The notes under the pieces were generated by a model. It was not told the DNA's origin, ran no database searches, and was given only the letters and a program-made list of their open reading frames with translations. DNA of 64,000 bases from contig NZ_JAGJEH010000002.1 in the NCBI RefSeq assembly GCF_018100925.1, positions 1 to 64,000 on the forward strand, read 5' to 3'. Numbering within the stretch: position 1 is the stretch's first letter; every line of letters begins with the position of its first letter. A program made the translations under genes and the position numbers. This document shows, piece by piece, positions 18,411 through 27,088 of the stretch. Origin of the DNA: Pseudoalteromonas luteoviolacea (GTDB lineage Bacteria > Pseudomonadota > Gammaproteobacteria > Enterobacterales > Alteromonadaceae).

Positions 18411-19451
18411 GTGGCTGTATTTAACCAAGTTGAATTTGATAACCATGAACAAGTTGTGTTTTGTTCTGATGAAAAATCGGGTTTAAAAGCGATTATCGCA
18501 GTACATAATACTAAGTTGGGGCCGGCTGTAGGCGGTTGTCGCCTATGGGATTATGCAGAAGATCAAGATGCAGTTTACGATGTTTTACGTCTTTCAAAAG
18601 GCATGACATACAAAAATGCTGTTGCACGTCTTCCGTTTGGTGGCGGCAAGTCGGTGATCATTGGCGATGCAAAAACAGTCAAGTCTGAAGCTTTATTCAG
18701 AGCATTTGGAAAACACTTAGAAAGACTAGGTGGTAGCTATTACTCTGCAGAAGATGTAAACATCACAACTGGTGATGTGATGATGATGCATAAAGAAACC
18801 AACTATGTACTTGGTCTTGAGGGTAAAAGTGGTAACCCTTCACCATTTACTGCACTAGGTACGTTTTTGGGCATCAAAGCGGCTTATCAACACAAACATG
18901 GTCATCAAGACCTATCTGGCGTAAAAGTCTCTGTTCAAGGTCTGGGTGCTGTTGCTTATAGTTTATGTAAGTATTTACATGAAGCAGGCGCACAGCTTTT
19001 TGTGACTGACATTAATGAAGCTTCAGTTGCGCGCGTAGTGAACGACTTCAATGCAACCGCTGTAGCAATTGACGAAATCTATGACCTAGATGTAGATGTT
19101 TATGCTCCTTGTGCTTTGGGTGCGACTGTAAATGATGAGACTATCCCTCGTATCAAGGCCTCAATCATTGCTGGTTGTGCTAACAACCAATTAGCAGAGC
19201 CTAGACATGGTGATGTGCTGCGAGAAAAAGGAGTTCTTTATGCTCCTGATTATGTTATCAATGCGGGTGGCATCATTAATGTTTATTACGAAACAAAACC
19301 TGAAGGCTATAATGAAGCACTAGCAACAAAGCATGTTGAAGGCATTTTTGATACGCTAGCGGAAATATTTAAGCGTTCAGACGATGAACAAAAATCTACC
19401 CATGTTATCGCGGATGAGCTTGCATTAGAAATCATCGAAAATGGGCTGTGA
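18411..19451 (+). CDS. ldh: Leucine dehydrogenase
   Basis: An NAD-dependent dehydrogenase of the Glu/Leu/Phe/Val family that deaminates leucine, valine and isoleucine to 2-oxo acids. From the GTG at 18411 (GGAG ten bases before) it has 346 residues, close to the family norm. Visible motifs are GPAVGGCRLWDY, the catalytic-lysine region SKGMTYKNAVARLPFGGGKS and the nucleotide loop VQGLGAVAYSL. The C-terminal APDYVINAGGIINVYYE is also typical. A LiuR-like palindrome upstream suggests induction by branched-chain amino acids. It ends in a clear terminator. Confidence 0.92.
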   Translation: MAVFNQVEFDNHEQVVFCSDEKSGLKAIIAVHNTKLGPAVGGCRLWDYAEDQDAVYDVLRLSKGMTYKNAVARLPFGGGKSVIIGDAKTVKSEALFRAFGKHLERLGGSYYSAEDVNITTGDVMMMHKETNYVLGLEGKSGNPSPFTALGTFLGIKAAYQHKHGHQDLSGVKVSVQGLGAVAYSLCKYLHEAGAQLFVTDINEASVARVVNDFNATAVAIDEIYDLDVDVYAPCALGATVNDETIPRIKASIIAGCANNQLAEPRHGDVLREKGVLYAPDYVINAGGIINVYYETKPEGYNEALATKHVEGIFDTLAEIFKRSDDEQKSTHVIADELALEIIENGL

Positions 19452-19476
19452 TAGATTAGTATTGCAGCTATAATAG

Positions 19477-19499
19477 AGGGCGATTATCGCCCTTTTTTT
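19477..19499 (+). terminator. Terminator of leucine dehydrogenase
   Basis: AGGGCG, ATTAT loop, CGCCCT, followed by seven T. A standard intrinsic terminator. Confidence 0.85.
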
Positions 19500-19511
19500 G
19501 TCGCTGTATTT

Positions 19512-20177
19512 ATGAAAAAAATAAATCTAACTACTTGGGAACGAGCTGAGCATTTTCAGTTTTATCAGCAATTCGATGACCCAAACTTTAATGTTGTCAC
19601 TTCTCTTGATACTCATTCTTTATATGTAGATGCACAAGAGGCAAAGCTGCCTTTTTCGGATTGTTATCTATACTGCTTAACACAAACGCTGAGAGCATGC
19701 GACTTTATGCGTTTGCGCATTGTTGATAGTGCCCCTGTAGAAATTGATGACGTAGCAATTAGTAGTACATTCTTGGCAGAGAACAAAACTTTCAGATTTA
19801 TTTTGTTAGAAAACTGCGATTCCATTGATGAATTTGTCACAAAGAACCAAGCTAATAAGCAGCGAGGGCTAAAACAGCGATTACTAAATGAAGAATTTAT
19901 GTCTCAAAGTGATGCTGTCGATCGAGTTTATGTTTCTATATTACCTTGGTTTGAGGTATATGGATTCAAGCATGCTCGTCATAATGGGGATAATTTAGGC
20001 ATCCCTAAAGTTGTTTTTGGTAAATTTAACAAGGAGAAAAATAGCTTATCCGTAGCAATAGAGGTACATCATGGATTGGTTGATGGGTATCATTTATCAC
20101 TGTTTTTAGATGAATTCCGTCGTCAGATCATTGCGTTATGTGAATATTTGCAAAGTAAAAAAAATTTCAGGGGCTGA
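19512..20177 (+). CDS. Chloramphenicol acetyltransferase-like protein (CatA fold)
   Basis: A 221-residue CAT-superfamily acyltransferase. The catalytic HHxxxDG motif is intact as HHGLVDG near residue 190. The family N-terminus (TWERAEHFQFYQQF) and LPWFEVYGFKHA with IPKVVFGKF are also present. Classical CatA enzymes acetylate chloramphenicol with acetyl-CoA as trimers. Chromosomal copies in marine bacteria may have another or weak activity. It starts 60 bases after leucine dehydrogenase, beyond a terminator, and base use matches its surroundings, so recent transfer is not indicated. Confidence 0.82.
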   Translation: MKKINLTTWERAEHFQFYQQFDDPNFNVVTSLDTHSLYVDAQEAKLPFSDCYLYCLTQTLRACDFMRLRIVDSAPVEIDDVAISSTFLAENKTFRFILLENCDSIDEFVTKNQANKQRGLKQRLLNEEFMSQSDAVDRVYVSILPWFEVYGFKHARHNGDNLGIPKVVFGKFNKEKNSLSVAIEVHHGLVDGYHLSLFLDEFRRQIIALCEYLQSKKNFRG

Positions 20178-20556
20178 TAATATTGTGTTATATGCAATTC
20201 TTTTTTCCTGCGAAAATATTCTAACGCAATGAAAAATAAAGCCAAACTGATGATTTTTAATGTAGATGAAAACAAAACTTGGTTAATTTTTAACTGTAAT
20301 AAATTGTTAATTAAGTTGCTTTGTGTATGAAAAGTAAGTGATTTAAGTTTTTTTTCTTTGTTTTGTTGTTAATGCAATGTTTTATTTCAAGTTATTAGAA
20401 GTACTATCGCAAAATTAGTTTTAAACATGAAGTTGACATGGGCAAATGCATTTAGCATTATTGCACGGTTGATACTTCTAAAAAGGTATCCGGGGTACTC
20501 TTCTTTAGTTGAGTGCAAAAATTATAAAAGTAACATTACTTAATTGGTTGGGAACT
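20178..20556. other. Promoter region of the TonB operon
   Basis: An AT-rich 379-base gap. I see no credible gene in it. The right part carries a strong sigma-70 promoter (20433-20461), leaving a leader of about 90 bases before the first gene. Confidence 0.6.
20433..20461 (+). promoter_or_regulatory. Sigma-70 promoter of the TonB operon
   Basis: TTGACA (consensus -35) and CATTAT (-10) with a 17-base spacer. An inverted repeat AATGC-N5-GCATT (20445-20459) lies inside the spacer and could be an operator. It is not a convincing Fur box. Confidence 0.65.
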
Positions 20557-21327
20557 ATGTCTGTTAAAATCAGAAAGAGTCTTGTAGCTTCAGCGTTATT
20601 TGGCGCAGCAGCATTTGCAAGCAGCAATGTGATGGCAGATCCTTTGAATGACATACAGAAAGTAGGTCAGCAAACTCAAAAGGCTGCTCAAAAGTCTCAA
20701 GAAAAAGTTGATAAAATTTACGGTCAGTCTATCGATATGATCGCTGAATATCGTACTACTGTAGATGAAACAGAGCTTCTAAAAGTATACAACGACCACG
20801 TTGCACGTTTGGTAGCGGACCAAAATGCAAATATTGAGTCTCTAGAGCGTCAGATCGCAACAGTTGATAAAACTAAGCAAGACGTTGTGCCTTTGATGTA
20901 TCGCATGATTGATACACTCGAGCAATTCATCAAAGCGGACGTCCCGTTTGATACAGAGAAGCGTTTAGAGCGTGTTGAAAGACTACGTGAAACACTATCT
21001 AACGCAAAAGTAACCACTTCTGAGAAATATCGTCAGGTACTTGAAGCATACACAGTTGAAACTGCTTACGGTACTGCAATGACTGCTTCTCAAGGTTCAC
21101 TGGAAATCGACGGTAAAAATATCAACGTTGACTTCGCACGTCTAGGTCGTATTGCATATGTTGCTCAGTCATTCGATCAAAAGAATGCATGGGTTTGGGA
21201 CAACAGTGCAAAGCAGTGGCAATCACTAGGTGAAGAATATCTTAAGCCTATTAAAGACATGATCCGTATTGCACGTGGTCAGGCTGCCCCTGAACTAGTT
21301 AAACTTCCTATTTTCGGCGCGGAGTAA
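20557..21327 (+). CDS. DUF3450 periplasmic coiled-coil protein of the TonB system
   Basis: From the ATG at 20557 the product has 256 residues; a TTG 48 bases upstream is less likely. A signal peptide (KIRKSLVASALFGAAAFASS, cleaved near NVMADP) precedes a long periplasmic coiled coil (about 30-140, QQTQKAAQKSQEKVDKIYGQ). DUF3450 proteins regularly lead TtpC/ExbB/ExbD/TonB clusters in marine gammaproteobacteria. The specific role is not known; contact with the periplasmic arm of TtpC is plausible. Six bases separate it from the next gene. Confidence 0.85.
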   Translation: MSVKIRKSLVASALFGAAAFASSNVMADPLNDIQKVGQQTQKAAQKSQEKVDKIYGQSIDMIAEYRTTVDETELLKVYNDHVARLVADQNANIESLERQIATVDKTKQDVVPLMYRMIDTLEQFIKADVPFDTEKRLERVERLRETLSNAKVTTSEKYRQVLEAYTVETAYGTAMTASQGSLEIDGKNINVDFARLGRIAYVAQSFDQKNAWVWDNSAKQWQSLGEEYLKPIKDMIRIARGQAAPELVKLPIFGAE

Positions 21328-21333
21328 TAAAAC

Positions 21334-22698
21334 ATGAAGAAGCTATTTAAAGGTTTTGCAGTTGCTGCAGCATTAACAGTTTCTGCTGGTGCCGCGTTGA
21401 ATGCACATGCAAACACTGAAGCACTAGACAAGATCCTTGAGCAAGTTAAACAGAACCGTATCTCTGAAGGTAAAATTAACAAAGCTCGTGAGCAAGAATT
21501 CTTGTCTGAGCGTGCTGACAAGCAGGCTCTACTAAACAAAGCTAAGCGTGACCTTGCTGCTGAAAAAGCACGTGGTGAGCGTCTTAACAAGCAATTCAAG
21601 CAAAACGAAATCACTCTTTCTGAGAAAGAAACTGAGCTAGTAAACGCACAGGGTACTCTTGGTGAGATGTTCGGTGTTGTACGTCGTTCAGCGGCAGATG
21701 CTATCGGTTCAATCGAAGCGTCAATCGTAAGTGCTGAAAAGCCAGGACGTGCAGAAGTTCTTCGTTCTCTAGCAGCAGCTAAAGAGCTTCCAACTACACG
21801 TGAACTAGAAGAGCTTTGGATTGCTTTCCAAACTGAAATGACTGAATCTGCTAAGACATCTACTTTCGAAGCTGAAGTAGCTGAATTAAGCGGTGACATC
21901 AATGTTAAGCCTGTTACTCGTATCGGTAACTTCAACCTAATCACTCAAGACGGTTATGTTGTTTACGATGCAGAGAACAAATCAATTGTTCCTCTAGGTA
22001 AGCAGCCTGCATCAAACGTTGTTGCTACAATTGGCGACCTTCTTAACACGCAAGCTAGCAGCTACGTACCTTTCGTAGTTGACCCAACTCGCGGCGCAAT
22101 TCTTCGTCTAAACACGCAGAAAGCAACTCCAGAAGAGCGTTGGCACCAAGGTGACACGGTTGGTTACATCATCACAGCATTGTTAGCGCTAGGTGCATTA
22201 ATCGCACTTGTACGTTTCGTTGACCTTATGCTTGTTGGTGCGAAAATCAAATCGCAAATCAAGAATGCGAACAACCCAAGTGACAACAACCCACTTGGTC
22301 GTATCTTGAAAGTTTACCATGACAATAAGAACCAAGACGTTGAAAACCTTGAGCTTAAACTTGACGAAGCTATTCTACGTGAAACGCCTCGCATCGAAGC
22401 TGGTATCAACATCATCAAGATCCTTGCTGCTATCGCACCGCTACTAGGTCTACTAGGTACGGTTGTTGGTATGATCTTAACGTTCGAATCAATTACTCTA
22501 TTCGGTACTGGTGATCCGAAGATCATGGCAGGTAACATCTCTCTAGCACTTGTTACAACCGCTCTTGGTCTAATTGCTGCGCTACCACTAATCCTACTTC
22601 ACGCTATTGTAGCAGGTCGTAGTAAATCAATCCTACACGTTCTTGACGAGCAAAGCGCGGGTATCGTTGCTGCGCACGCGGAGAAGGAGAAAGCATAA
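21334..22698 (+). CDS. TtpC-like MotA/TolQ/ExbB family protein with periplasmic extension
   Basis: A 454-residue inner-membrane protein. The N-terminal signal sequence (FKGFAVAAALTVSAGAALNA) is followed by a periplasmic coiled coil (about 30-110). A globular stretch leads to a membrane helix near 277-300 (TVGYIITALLALGALIALVR). The proton-channel domain follows (IAPLLGLLGTVVGMI, ISLALVTTALGLIAALPLI). This is the layout of Vibrio TtpC, which is needed for TonB2-dependent uptake. Codon choice looks biased, suggesting strong expression. The stop overlaps the next start (TAATG). Confidence 0.9.
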   Translation: MKKLFKGFAVAAALTVSAGAALNAHANTEALDKILEQVKQNRISEGKINKAREQEFLSERADKQALLNKAKRDLAAEKARGERLNKQFKQNEITLSEKETELVNAQGTLGEMFGVVRRSAADAIGSIEASIVSAEKPGRAEVLRSLAAAKELPTTRELEELWIAFQTEMTESAKTSTFEAEVAELSGDINVKPVTRIGNFNLITQDGYVVYDAENKSIVPLGKQPASNVVATIGDLLNTQASSYVPFVVDPTRGAILRLNTQKATPEERWHQGDTVGYIITALLALGALIALVRFVDLMLVGAKIKSQIKNANNPSDNNPLGRILKVYHDNKNQDVENLELKLDEAILRETPRIEAGINIIKILAAIAPLLGLLGTVVGMILTFESITLFGTGDPKIMAGNISLALVTTALGLIAALPLILLHAIVAGRSKSILHVLDEQSAGIVAAHAEKEKA

Positions 22699-23222
22699 TG
22701 CTAGTCCTGGTGGAGACGTGGGAATCTATCAGGGATTTTGTTGCTACAGGCGGCGACGTACTGTTCGTTGTCGCGATGGCACTCTTTCTTATGTGGGTAT
22801 TAATGATTGAGCGCTATTGGTTCCTATTAGTTGAATTCCCTAGAATGCATAAGGGGATTGTAGCTAAATGGGATGCCCGCCAAGATACTACATCTTGGTA
22901 CGCACACAGAATCCGTGAAGCATGGGTTTCTGAAGCGTCTGAAAAATTAGATGAGCGTATGTTGATTATCAAGACATTGGTTGCAATGTGTCCATTAATC
23001 GGTCTACTAGGTACAGTTACAGGTATGATTTCGGTATTCGAAACCATGGCTACACAAGGTACTGGTAACCCGCGTTTGATGGCATCAGGCATTTCAATGG
23101 CAACGATACCAACAATGGCTGGAATGGTTGCGGCACTATCTGGTGTATTCTTTAGCACTCGCCTAGAAGCGAGAGCAAAAATGGCTAAAGAAAAACTTAT
23201 CGATAGCTTGCCACATCACTAG
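22698..23222 (+). CDS. exbB: ExbB-type TonB energiser
   Basis: A 174-residue MotA/TolQ/ExbB proton channel of the short ExbB2 kind. Three membrane helices are visible: VLFVVAMALFLMWVLMI near the start, VAMCPLIGLLGTVTGMISVF in the centre and ATIPTMAGMVAALSGVFFS at the end. With ExbD it uses the proton gradient to drive TonB. Its start overlaps the preceding stop by one base, so translation is coupled. Confidence 0.92.
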   Translation: MLVLVETWESIRDFVATGGDVLFVVAMALFLMWVLMIERYWFLLVEFPRMHKGIVAKWDARQDTTSWYAHRIREAWVSEASEKLDERMLIIKTLVAMCPLIGLLGTVTGMISVFETMATQGTGNPRLMASGISMATIPTMAGMVAALSGVFFSTRLEARAKMAKEKLIDSLPHH

Positions 23223-23236
23223 AGAGAGATATAAAT

Positions 23237-23641
23237 ATGGCACGTAAACAGCGTTTTCGTGAAGAAGAAGAAGCAGCAGTAGATATGACGCCGATGCTTG
23301 ACATCGTATTCATCATGTTGATCTTCTTCATCGTAACTACCTCTTTTGTTAAAGAGGCAGGCATTGAAGTTAAAAAGCCAAAAGCTGCACAGGCTCAAAC
23401 TAAGAAAAATGCAAACATCTTTATCGCTATCCGTGAAAACGGTGAGATTTGGATGGACAAGCGTCAAGTCGATGTTGAGCGTGTAAGCGCTAACCTTGAG
23501 AACCTATTGGCTGAACAACAAACTGAGACTGTCATTATCCAAGCGGATAAAGGCGCTAAGCACGGTGTTGTTGTGAAGGTAATGGACCAGATCAAGGCAA
23601 CTGATGATGGACTGAAGATTTCAATAGCTGGAGCTAAGTAA
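23237..23641 (+). CDS. exbD: ExbD biopolymer transport protein
   Basis: A 134-residue ExbD/TolR protein. A short cytoplasmic tail precedes DMTPMLDIVFIMLIFFIVTT, a single membrane helix with the conserved Asp needed for proton use. The remaining residues are periplasmic. AGAGAGA lies upstream as ribosome site. The stop overlaps the tonB ATG by one base. Confidence 0.93.
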   Translation: MARKQRFREEEEAAVDMTPMLDIVFIMLIFFIVTTSFVKEAGIEVKKPKAAQAQTKKNANIFIAIRENGEIWMDKRQVDVERVSANLENLLAEQQTETVIIQADKGAKHGVVVKVMDQIKATDDGLKISIAGAK

Positions 23642-24255
23642 TGATTCGATTTCTGTTTTCACTTCTCGCAGGTGGGGCAGTAACTTTCGGCTTATTCTTC
23701 TTTATGTCTTACCTCATCTCCGGTGGAGCTGAAAGGGCAGACAACCAAAAAGAAGAGATCATAGTCGAGATTATGTCGAATCCGCCTGAATCAGATGTGC
23801 AGGAGAGGAAGCGTGTACCGCCTCCACCTCCTCCACCGCCTAAGCAGCCGCCTAAACCGCAGCCGCCACAGCCAGAGAACTCAAACCCTGCTGCTGGTGC
23901 AATTGGTTTTAACATGCCTAGCATCAGTATTGGTGGTACGGCAGGTGGTCTAAGTGGCCCTGGTGATTTCGGTCGTGATGGTGAAGCAACACCTATCGTT
24001 CGTATTGAACCTAAATACCCGCCACAAGCAGCGCGTGATGGTAAAGAAGGCTGGGTACAGCTTGAATTTACAATCAATGAGCTTGGTGGCGTAGAAGATA
24101 TTAAAATTATCGCAGCTGAACCTAAGCGTATTTTCAACCGCGAAGCGCAACGTGCACTTCGTAAGTGGAAGTACAGACCAAAGATTGTTGATGGTAAACC
24201 ACAGAAACAATTTGGTATTCAGGTTCAACTTGATTTCAACCTTAACCAGGACTAA
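23641..24255 (+). CDS. tonB: TonB energy-transducing protein
   Basis: A 204-residue TonB2-type protein. One N-terminal membrane helix (about 2-28) is followed by a proline-rich periplasmic spacer (RVPPPPPPPPKQPPKPQPPQ). A short glycine-rich part comes next. The C-terminal TonB domain (about 115-204) has RIEPKYPPQAARDGKEGWVQ, NREAQRALRKWKY and a final beta strand. It contacts the TonB box of outer-membrane receptors for siderophores, vitamin B12 or polymers. No receptor gene is adjacent, so it probably serves many receptors. Confidence 0.93.
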   Translation: MIRFLFSLLAGGAVTFGLFFFMSYLISGGAERADNQKEEIIVEIMSNPPESDVQERKRVPPPPPPPPKQPPKPQPPQPENSNPAAGAIGFNMPSISIGGTAGGLSGPGDFGRDGEATPIVRIEPKYPPQAARDGKEGWVQLEFTINELGGVEDIKIIAAEPKRIFNREAQRALRKWKYRPKIVDGKPQKQFGIQVQLDFNLNQD

Positions 24256-24265
24256 GGAGTAAGAT

Positions 24266-25528
24266 ATGAAGCAAATGTCAAAAGCAACAGCTCTTGCTCT
24301 GATGATGTCTATAGCTGGCGGTGCACTAAGCACCGCAGCATTTGCAGCGCCAGATCCAGCAAAGATCGAAGCGCGCAAAAGTGCTAAGACTAAAGTCATG
24401 GGTGAGCGTGTTGGTAAAAAGGTCATCAAAGCATTTGACCTATACAACGAAGATAAAGTTGACGAAGCAATCACTTTACTTCTTGAAATCGATGCGTCTG
24501 ACGATTTTGATAAGGCTACGGTTAATCGTTACTTGGGTAACCTTTATGCTCAGAAAGAAGAGTATAAGACGGCTATCAAGTATATTCGTCAAGCAGTAGG
24601 CCCTGATGTACTTAACTTTAAAGATCATGCTGATCTATTAAAGTTACTTGGTGACCTATTAATTGGTACTGAGCAGTATGAAGGTGCTAAAAAAGCTTAT
24701 TACGACTGGATGGACTTTACGGGTGAACAAGACCCTAAAGTTTATGGTCGTATTGCTCAAGCAAACTACGAGCTTAAAAAGTTTGCTGATGTAATCGAGC
24801 CTGCTGACCAAGCGATTGCTTTAAATAAAGAAGAACCTAACAAGTCCTATTACATGCTAAAAATCGGTTCATATTTTGAACTGAAGCAGTATCAGAACGC
24901 TGTTAGTGTTGCCGAAACTCTTGTTAAAATTTTCCCAGAAGATAAGCAGGTTTGGACTCAACTTGGTTCATTCTATATGCAGACAGAACAGTACCGTAAA
25001 GGTCAAACTGTGATGGAGATTGCATATGACAAGGGCTATTTTGATAAAGAGAACCACTACAAGATCCTTGGTAGTTACTACTCATTGAATGAGATACCTT
25101 TTAAAGCGGCTAGTACGTTTGAAACGGCTATCAAAAACAAACACATTGAGCGTACAAAGCAAAATGTGACTGCGACGGCAAGTTACTTCCACCAAGCGAA
25201 GAACATTGACAAAGCAGCGAAGTACTACGAAGAAGCAGCAAAGTTTGATGACGACCCAGAGATGTACAGAAAGGCCGGTAGCTTATTGCTGCAAGACCTT
25301 CAGTATGCAGCTGCTGTTGTTCGTTTAAACAAAGCGCTTGAGCTTGGCTCGAAGAAGAAGGGTACTATCTACTCTGATTTGGCTGAAGCTTATCTTTATC
25401 AAGAGAAGTACAAGCAAGCATACCGTGCAATTATGAAGGCTCAAGAAGATCCTAAAACACGCAGGTTTGCTCGCAGCTGGGCTGCATTCATTAAAGAAAA
25501 AGCACAGCGTAAAGGCATCAGTCTTTAA
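24266..25528 (+). CDS. Periplasmic TPR protein of the TonB operon
   Basis: A 420-residue protein. The signal peptide (about 1-28, ending AAFAAP) is followed by many tetratricopeptide-like repeats (for example YLGNLYAQKEEYKTAIKYI, DLAEAYLYQEKYKQAYRAI). TPR proteins often close this type of TonB operon. The role may be to scaffold the periplasmic arms. It starts ten bases after tonB with a GGAG ribosome site and ends the operon before a strong terminator. Confidence 0.87.
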   Translation: MKQMSKATALALMMSIAGGALSTAAFAAPDPAKIEARKSAKTKVMGERVGKKVIKAFDLYNEDKVDEAITLLLEIDASDDFDKATVNRYLGNLYAQKEEYKTAIKYIRQAVGPDVLNFKDHADLLKLLGDLLIGTEQYEGAKKAYYDWMDFTGEQDPKVYGRIAQANYELKKFADVIEPADQAIALNKEEPNKSYYMLKIGSYFELKQYQNAVSVAETLVKIFPEDKQVWTQLGSFYMQTEQYRKGQTVMEIAYDKGYFDKENHYKILGSYYSLNEIPFKAASTFETAIKNKHIERTKQNVTATASYFHQAKNIDKAAKYYEEAAKFDDDPEMYRKAGSLLLQDLQYAAAVVRLNKALELGSKKKGTIYSDLAEAYLYQEKYKQAYRAIMKAQEDPKTRRFARSWAAFIKEKAQRKGISL

Positions 25529-25531
25529 TTT

Positions 25532-25556
25532 AAAAGCCCCGAAAGGGGCTTTTTTA
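25532..25556 (+). terminator. Terminator of the TonB operon
   Basis: AAAAGCCCC, GAAA loop, GGGGCTTTTTT. A GNRA-type tetraloop closes the stem. Confidence 0.92.
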
Positions 25557-25671
25557 TTGCTTGTAACTAAAGTTTGATTCAAAACATATTCCTGTCGAAA
25601 AGTTTGCGTAAACTATGCTATGCATTCCATTGTGTGGCGATCTCTTTAAATACTTACGAAGTGGAGATTTG

Positions 25672-26694
25672 ATGTTGAGAAGTCTTGGTATAGCAACTGT
25701 GTTGAGTTTAACGATGTGCTTAGGTGCTTGCAGCGATCCTAAAGAAACGATTAATCTAGCGCAATTTGATAAGCAAATCCGTGCTTTGAATTGGTTTTCT
25801 GCTGGTAGCACGAATGCAGTTGTTGAGAAGGTTATGCCTTTCGATGAAGCCTACTTATCTCGTCGTCATACGTTACTTGAAAACCTCGACCATACAAACC
25901 TTAGTCTTGATAATGAACACACATACGCCTACCTCCAAATTCAGCAGCGATACCCGGAGCGGTATCTGATATGGCCTGCCCAAATTAATGTGCTAGAGTC
26001 GGCGGTAAAACACTTTTCTCACGAAGAAATAGATGCTTGGTTATCTCTGGTAAAGTTGAAACTGAAAACGGGTAGAGAAAGTAAAATTTTACTATCGCGT
26101 ATTGAAAAGGCACAGATTTTATCTTATCTAGAATCCACATCTTACAATAGTAAAGCCGTTCGCGAACTAGCGCGCTATTTACACAATTATAATACCCGTT
26201 CAGGGGTCGGTTTATATCAACACCCGAACGGAAAAGAGTGGTATCAGAGCAAAATAAATTACTATACTGGGATTGTATATGCGCCCCACGAACTGGCGGA
26301 CGTTTTGAGTCAGACAACACAGAAAATTTCCGAACCAATTCGCCTTAATTGGCAAGCCAATGAAGAATTGCTATCAAGGCCAATGGCATTGAGTCTGCTG
26401 GGTGATAAGTGCAAGCCTGTTGCTGGTATGAATTGGCGAGATCTATTTATCAATATTCGTAAAACGGTATCAGAGTGTGGGTCTTTACTAAATAAAGAGC
26501 AACTGTCTATTGCGGCGACGCTCGCAGAGGTGGACATTGGTGTACATATGTTTGCTTGGTCTCAACAGCAAGCAATGCATAGGTTACAATCACGTTTAGT
26601 GATAGATGAAGCGCAAGCCTATGCGTTACTAAAAAATATTGTATTTTTCCCAGCTACAACACTGGCCTATTTACCTCATTTTAAGCATCTGTAA
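25672..26694 (+). CDS. Lipoprotein, DUF3080-like
   Basis: From the ATG at 25672 (GGAG five bases before) the product has 340 residues. A lipoprotein signal peptide (MLRSLGIATVLSLTMCLGAC) ends in a lipobox LGAC, so the mature protein is lipid-anchored. The helix-rich remainder, with YLQIQQRYPERYLIWPAQIN, resembles uncharacterised DUF3080 lipoproteins of Alteromonadales. That family call is from memory. The last 14 bases overlap the converging zinc-finger gene. Confidence 0.7.
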   Translation: MLRSLGIATVLSLTMCLGACSDPKETINLAQFDKQIRALNWFSAGSTNAVVEKVMPFDEAYLSRRHTLLENLDHTNLSLDNEHTYAYLQIQQRYPERYLIWPAQINVLESAVKHFSHEEIDAWLSLVKLKLKTGRESKILLSRIEKAQILSYLESTSYNSKAVRELARYLHNYNTRSGVGLYQHPNGKEWYQSKINYYTGIVYAPHELADVLSQTTQKISEPIRLNWQANEELLSRPMALSLLGDKCKPVAGMNWRDLFINIRKTVSECGSLLNKEQLSIAATLAEVDIGVHMFAWSQQQAMHRLQSRLVIDEAQAYALLKNIVFFPATTLAYLPHFKHL

Positions 26695-27046
26695 GAACTT
26701 TTGCGGGGCTGCATTGACTGCATCTTTGGGTAGCTGGATCTTGCTCTAAAAGGGGTTCTTCAATTTCTTGTTCGCAATCACAACAAAAACCAAATTGACC
26801 GATGTCGATTTGACACAATGCTGCTTCAATTTGCACAAGTCGCTGGTAGCTAGGGAACTGGCTTGGGCAAATCTTCTCATTAATACTATCTATCCAGTCT
26901 GTCGGTGACGTACTTTCTAGCACTTCCGCGAGTTCTAGAATAACTGGATTCGTGTTGGTTTTTAAGTCTTGGATAAAGCTTGTTCTAGTCTGAACAAGCT
27001 CGTTCCGTAATTTTACTTGGCATTGCTTTAGTAGATTTTCATTCAT
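26681..27046 (-). CDS. DksA/TraR-type zinc finger protein
   Basis: A 121-residue protein. The N-terminal half is helical. The C-terminal four-cysteine zinc finger (GFCCDCEQEIEEPLLEQ, then RCSQC) is of the DksA/TraR kind. DksA proteins enter the RNA polymerase secondary channel and act with ppGpp. This short form lacks the usual long coiled-coil tip, so a separate role is likely. AGGAG lies eight bases before the ATG. It sits 42 bases downstream of dusC on the same strand, so it may be co-transcribed. Confidence 0.75.
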   Translation of the reverse strand: MNENLLKQCQVKLRNELVQTRTSFIQDLKTNTNPVILELAEVLESTSPTDWIDSINEKICPSQFPSYQRLVQIEAALCQIDIGQFGFCCDCEQEIEEPLLEQDPATQRCSQCSPAKVLTDA

Positions 27047-27088
27047 GGGCAGGTTCTCCTCTGAATGCCCATTATCTAATGCAATCAG

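Noticed and set aside
20229..20330. Short frame starting MKNKAKLMIF in the gap before the TonB operon
   Set aside because: About 33 codons, no ribosome site and strongly AT-driven composition.
20445..20459. AATGC-N5-GCATT as a Fur box
   Set aside because: It does not fit the GATAATGATTATC-type consensus, so only an unnamed inverted repeat is reported.
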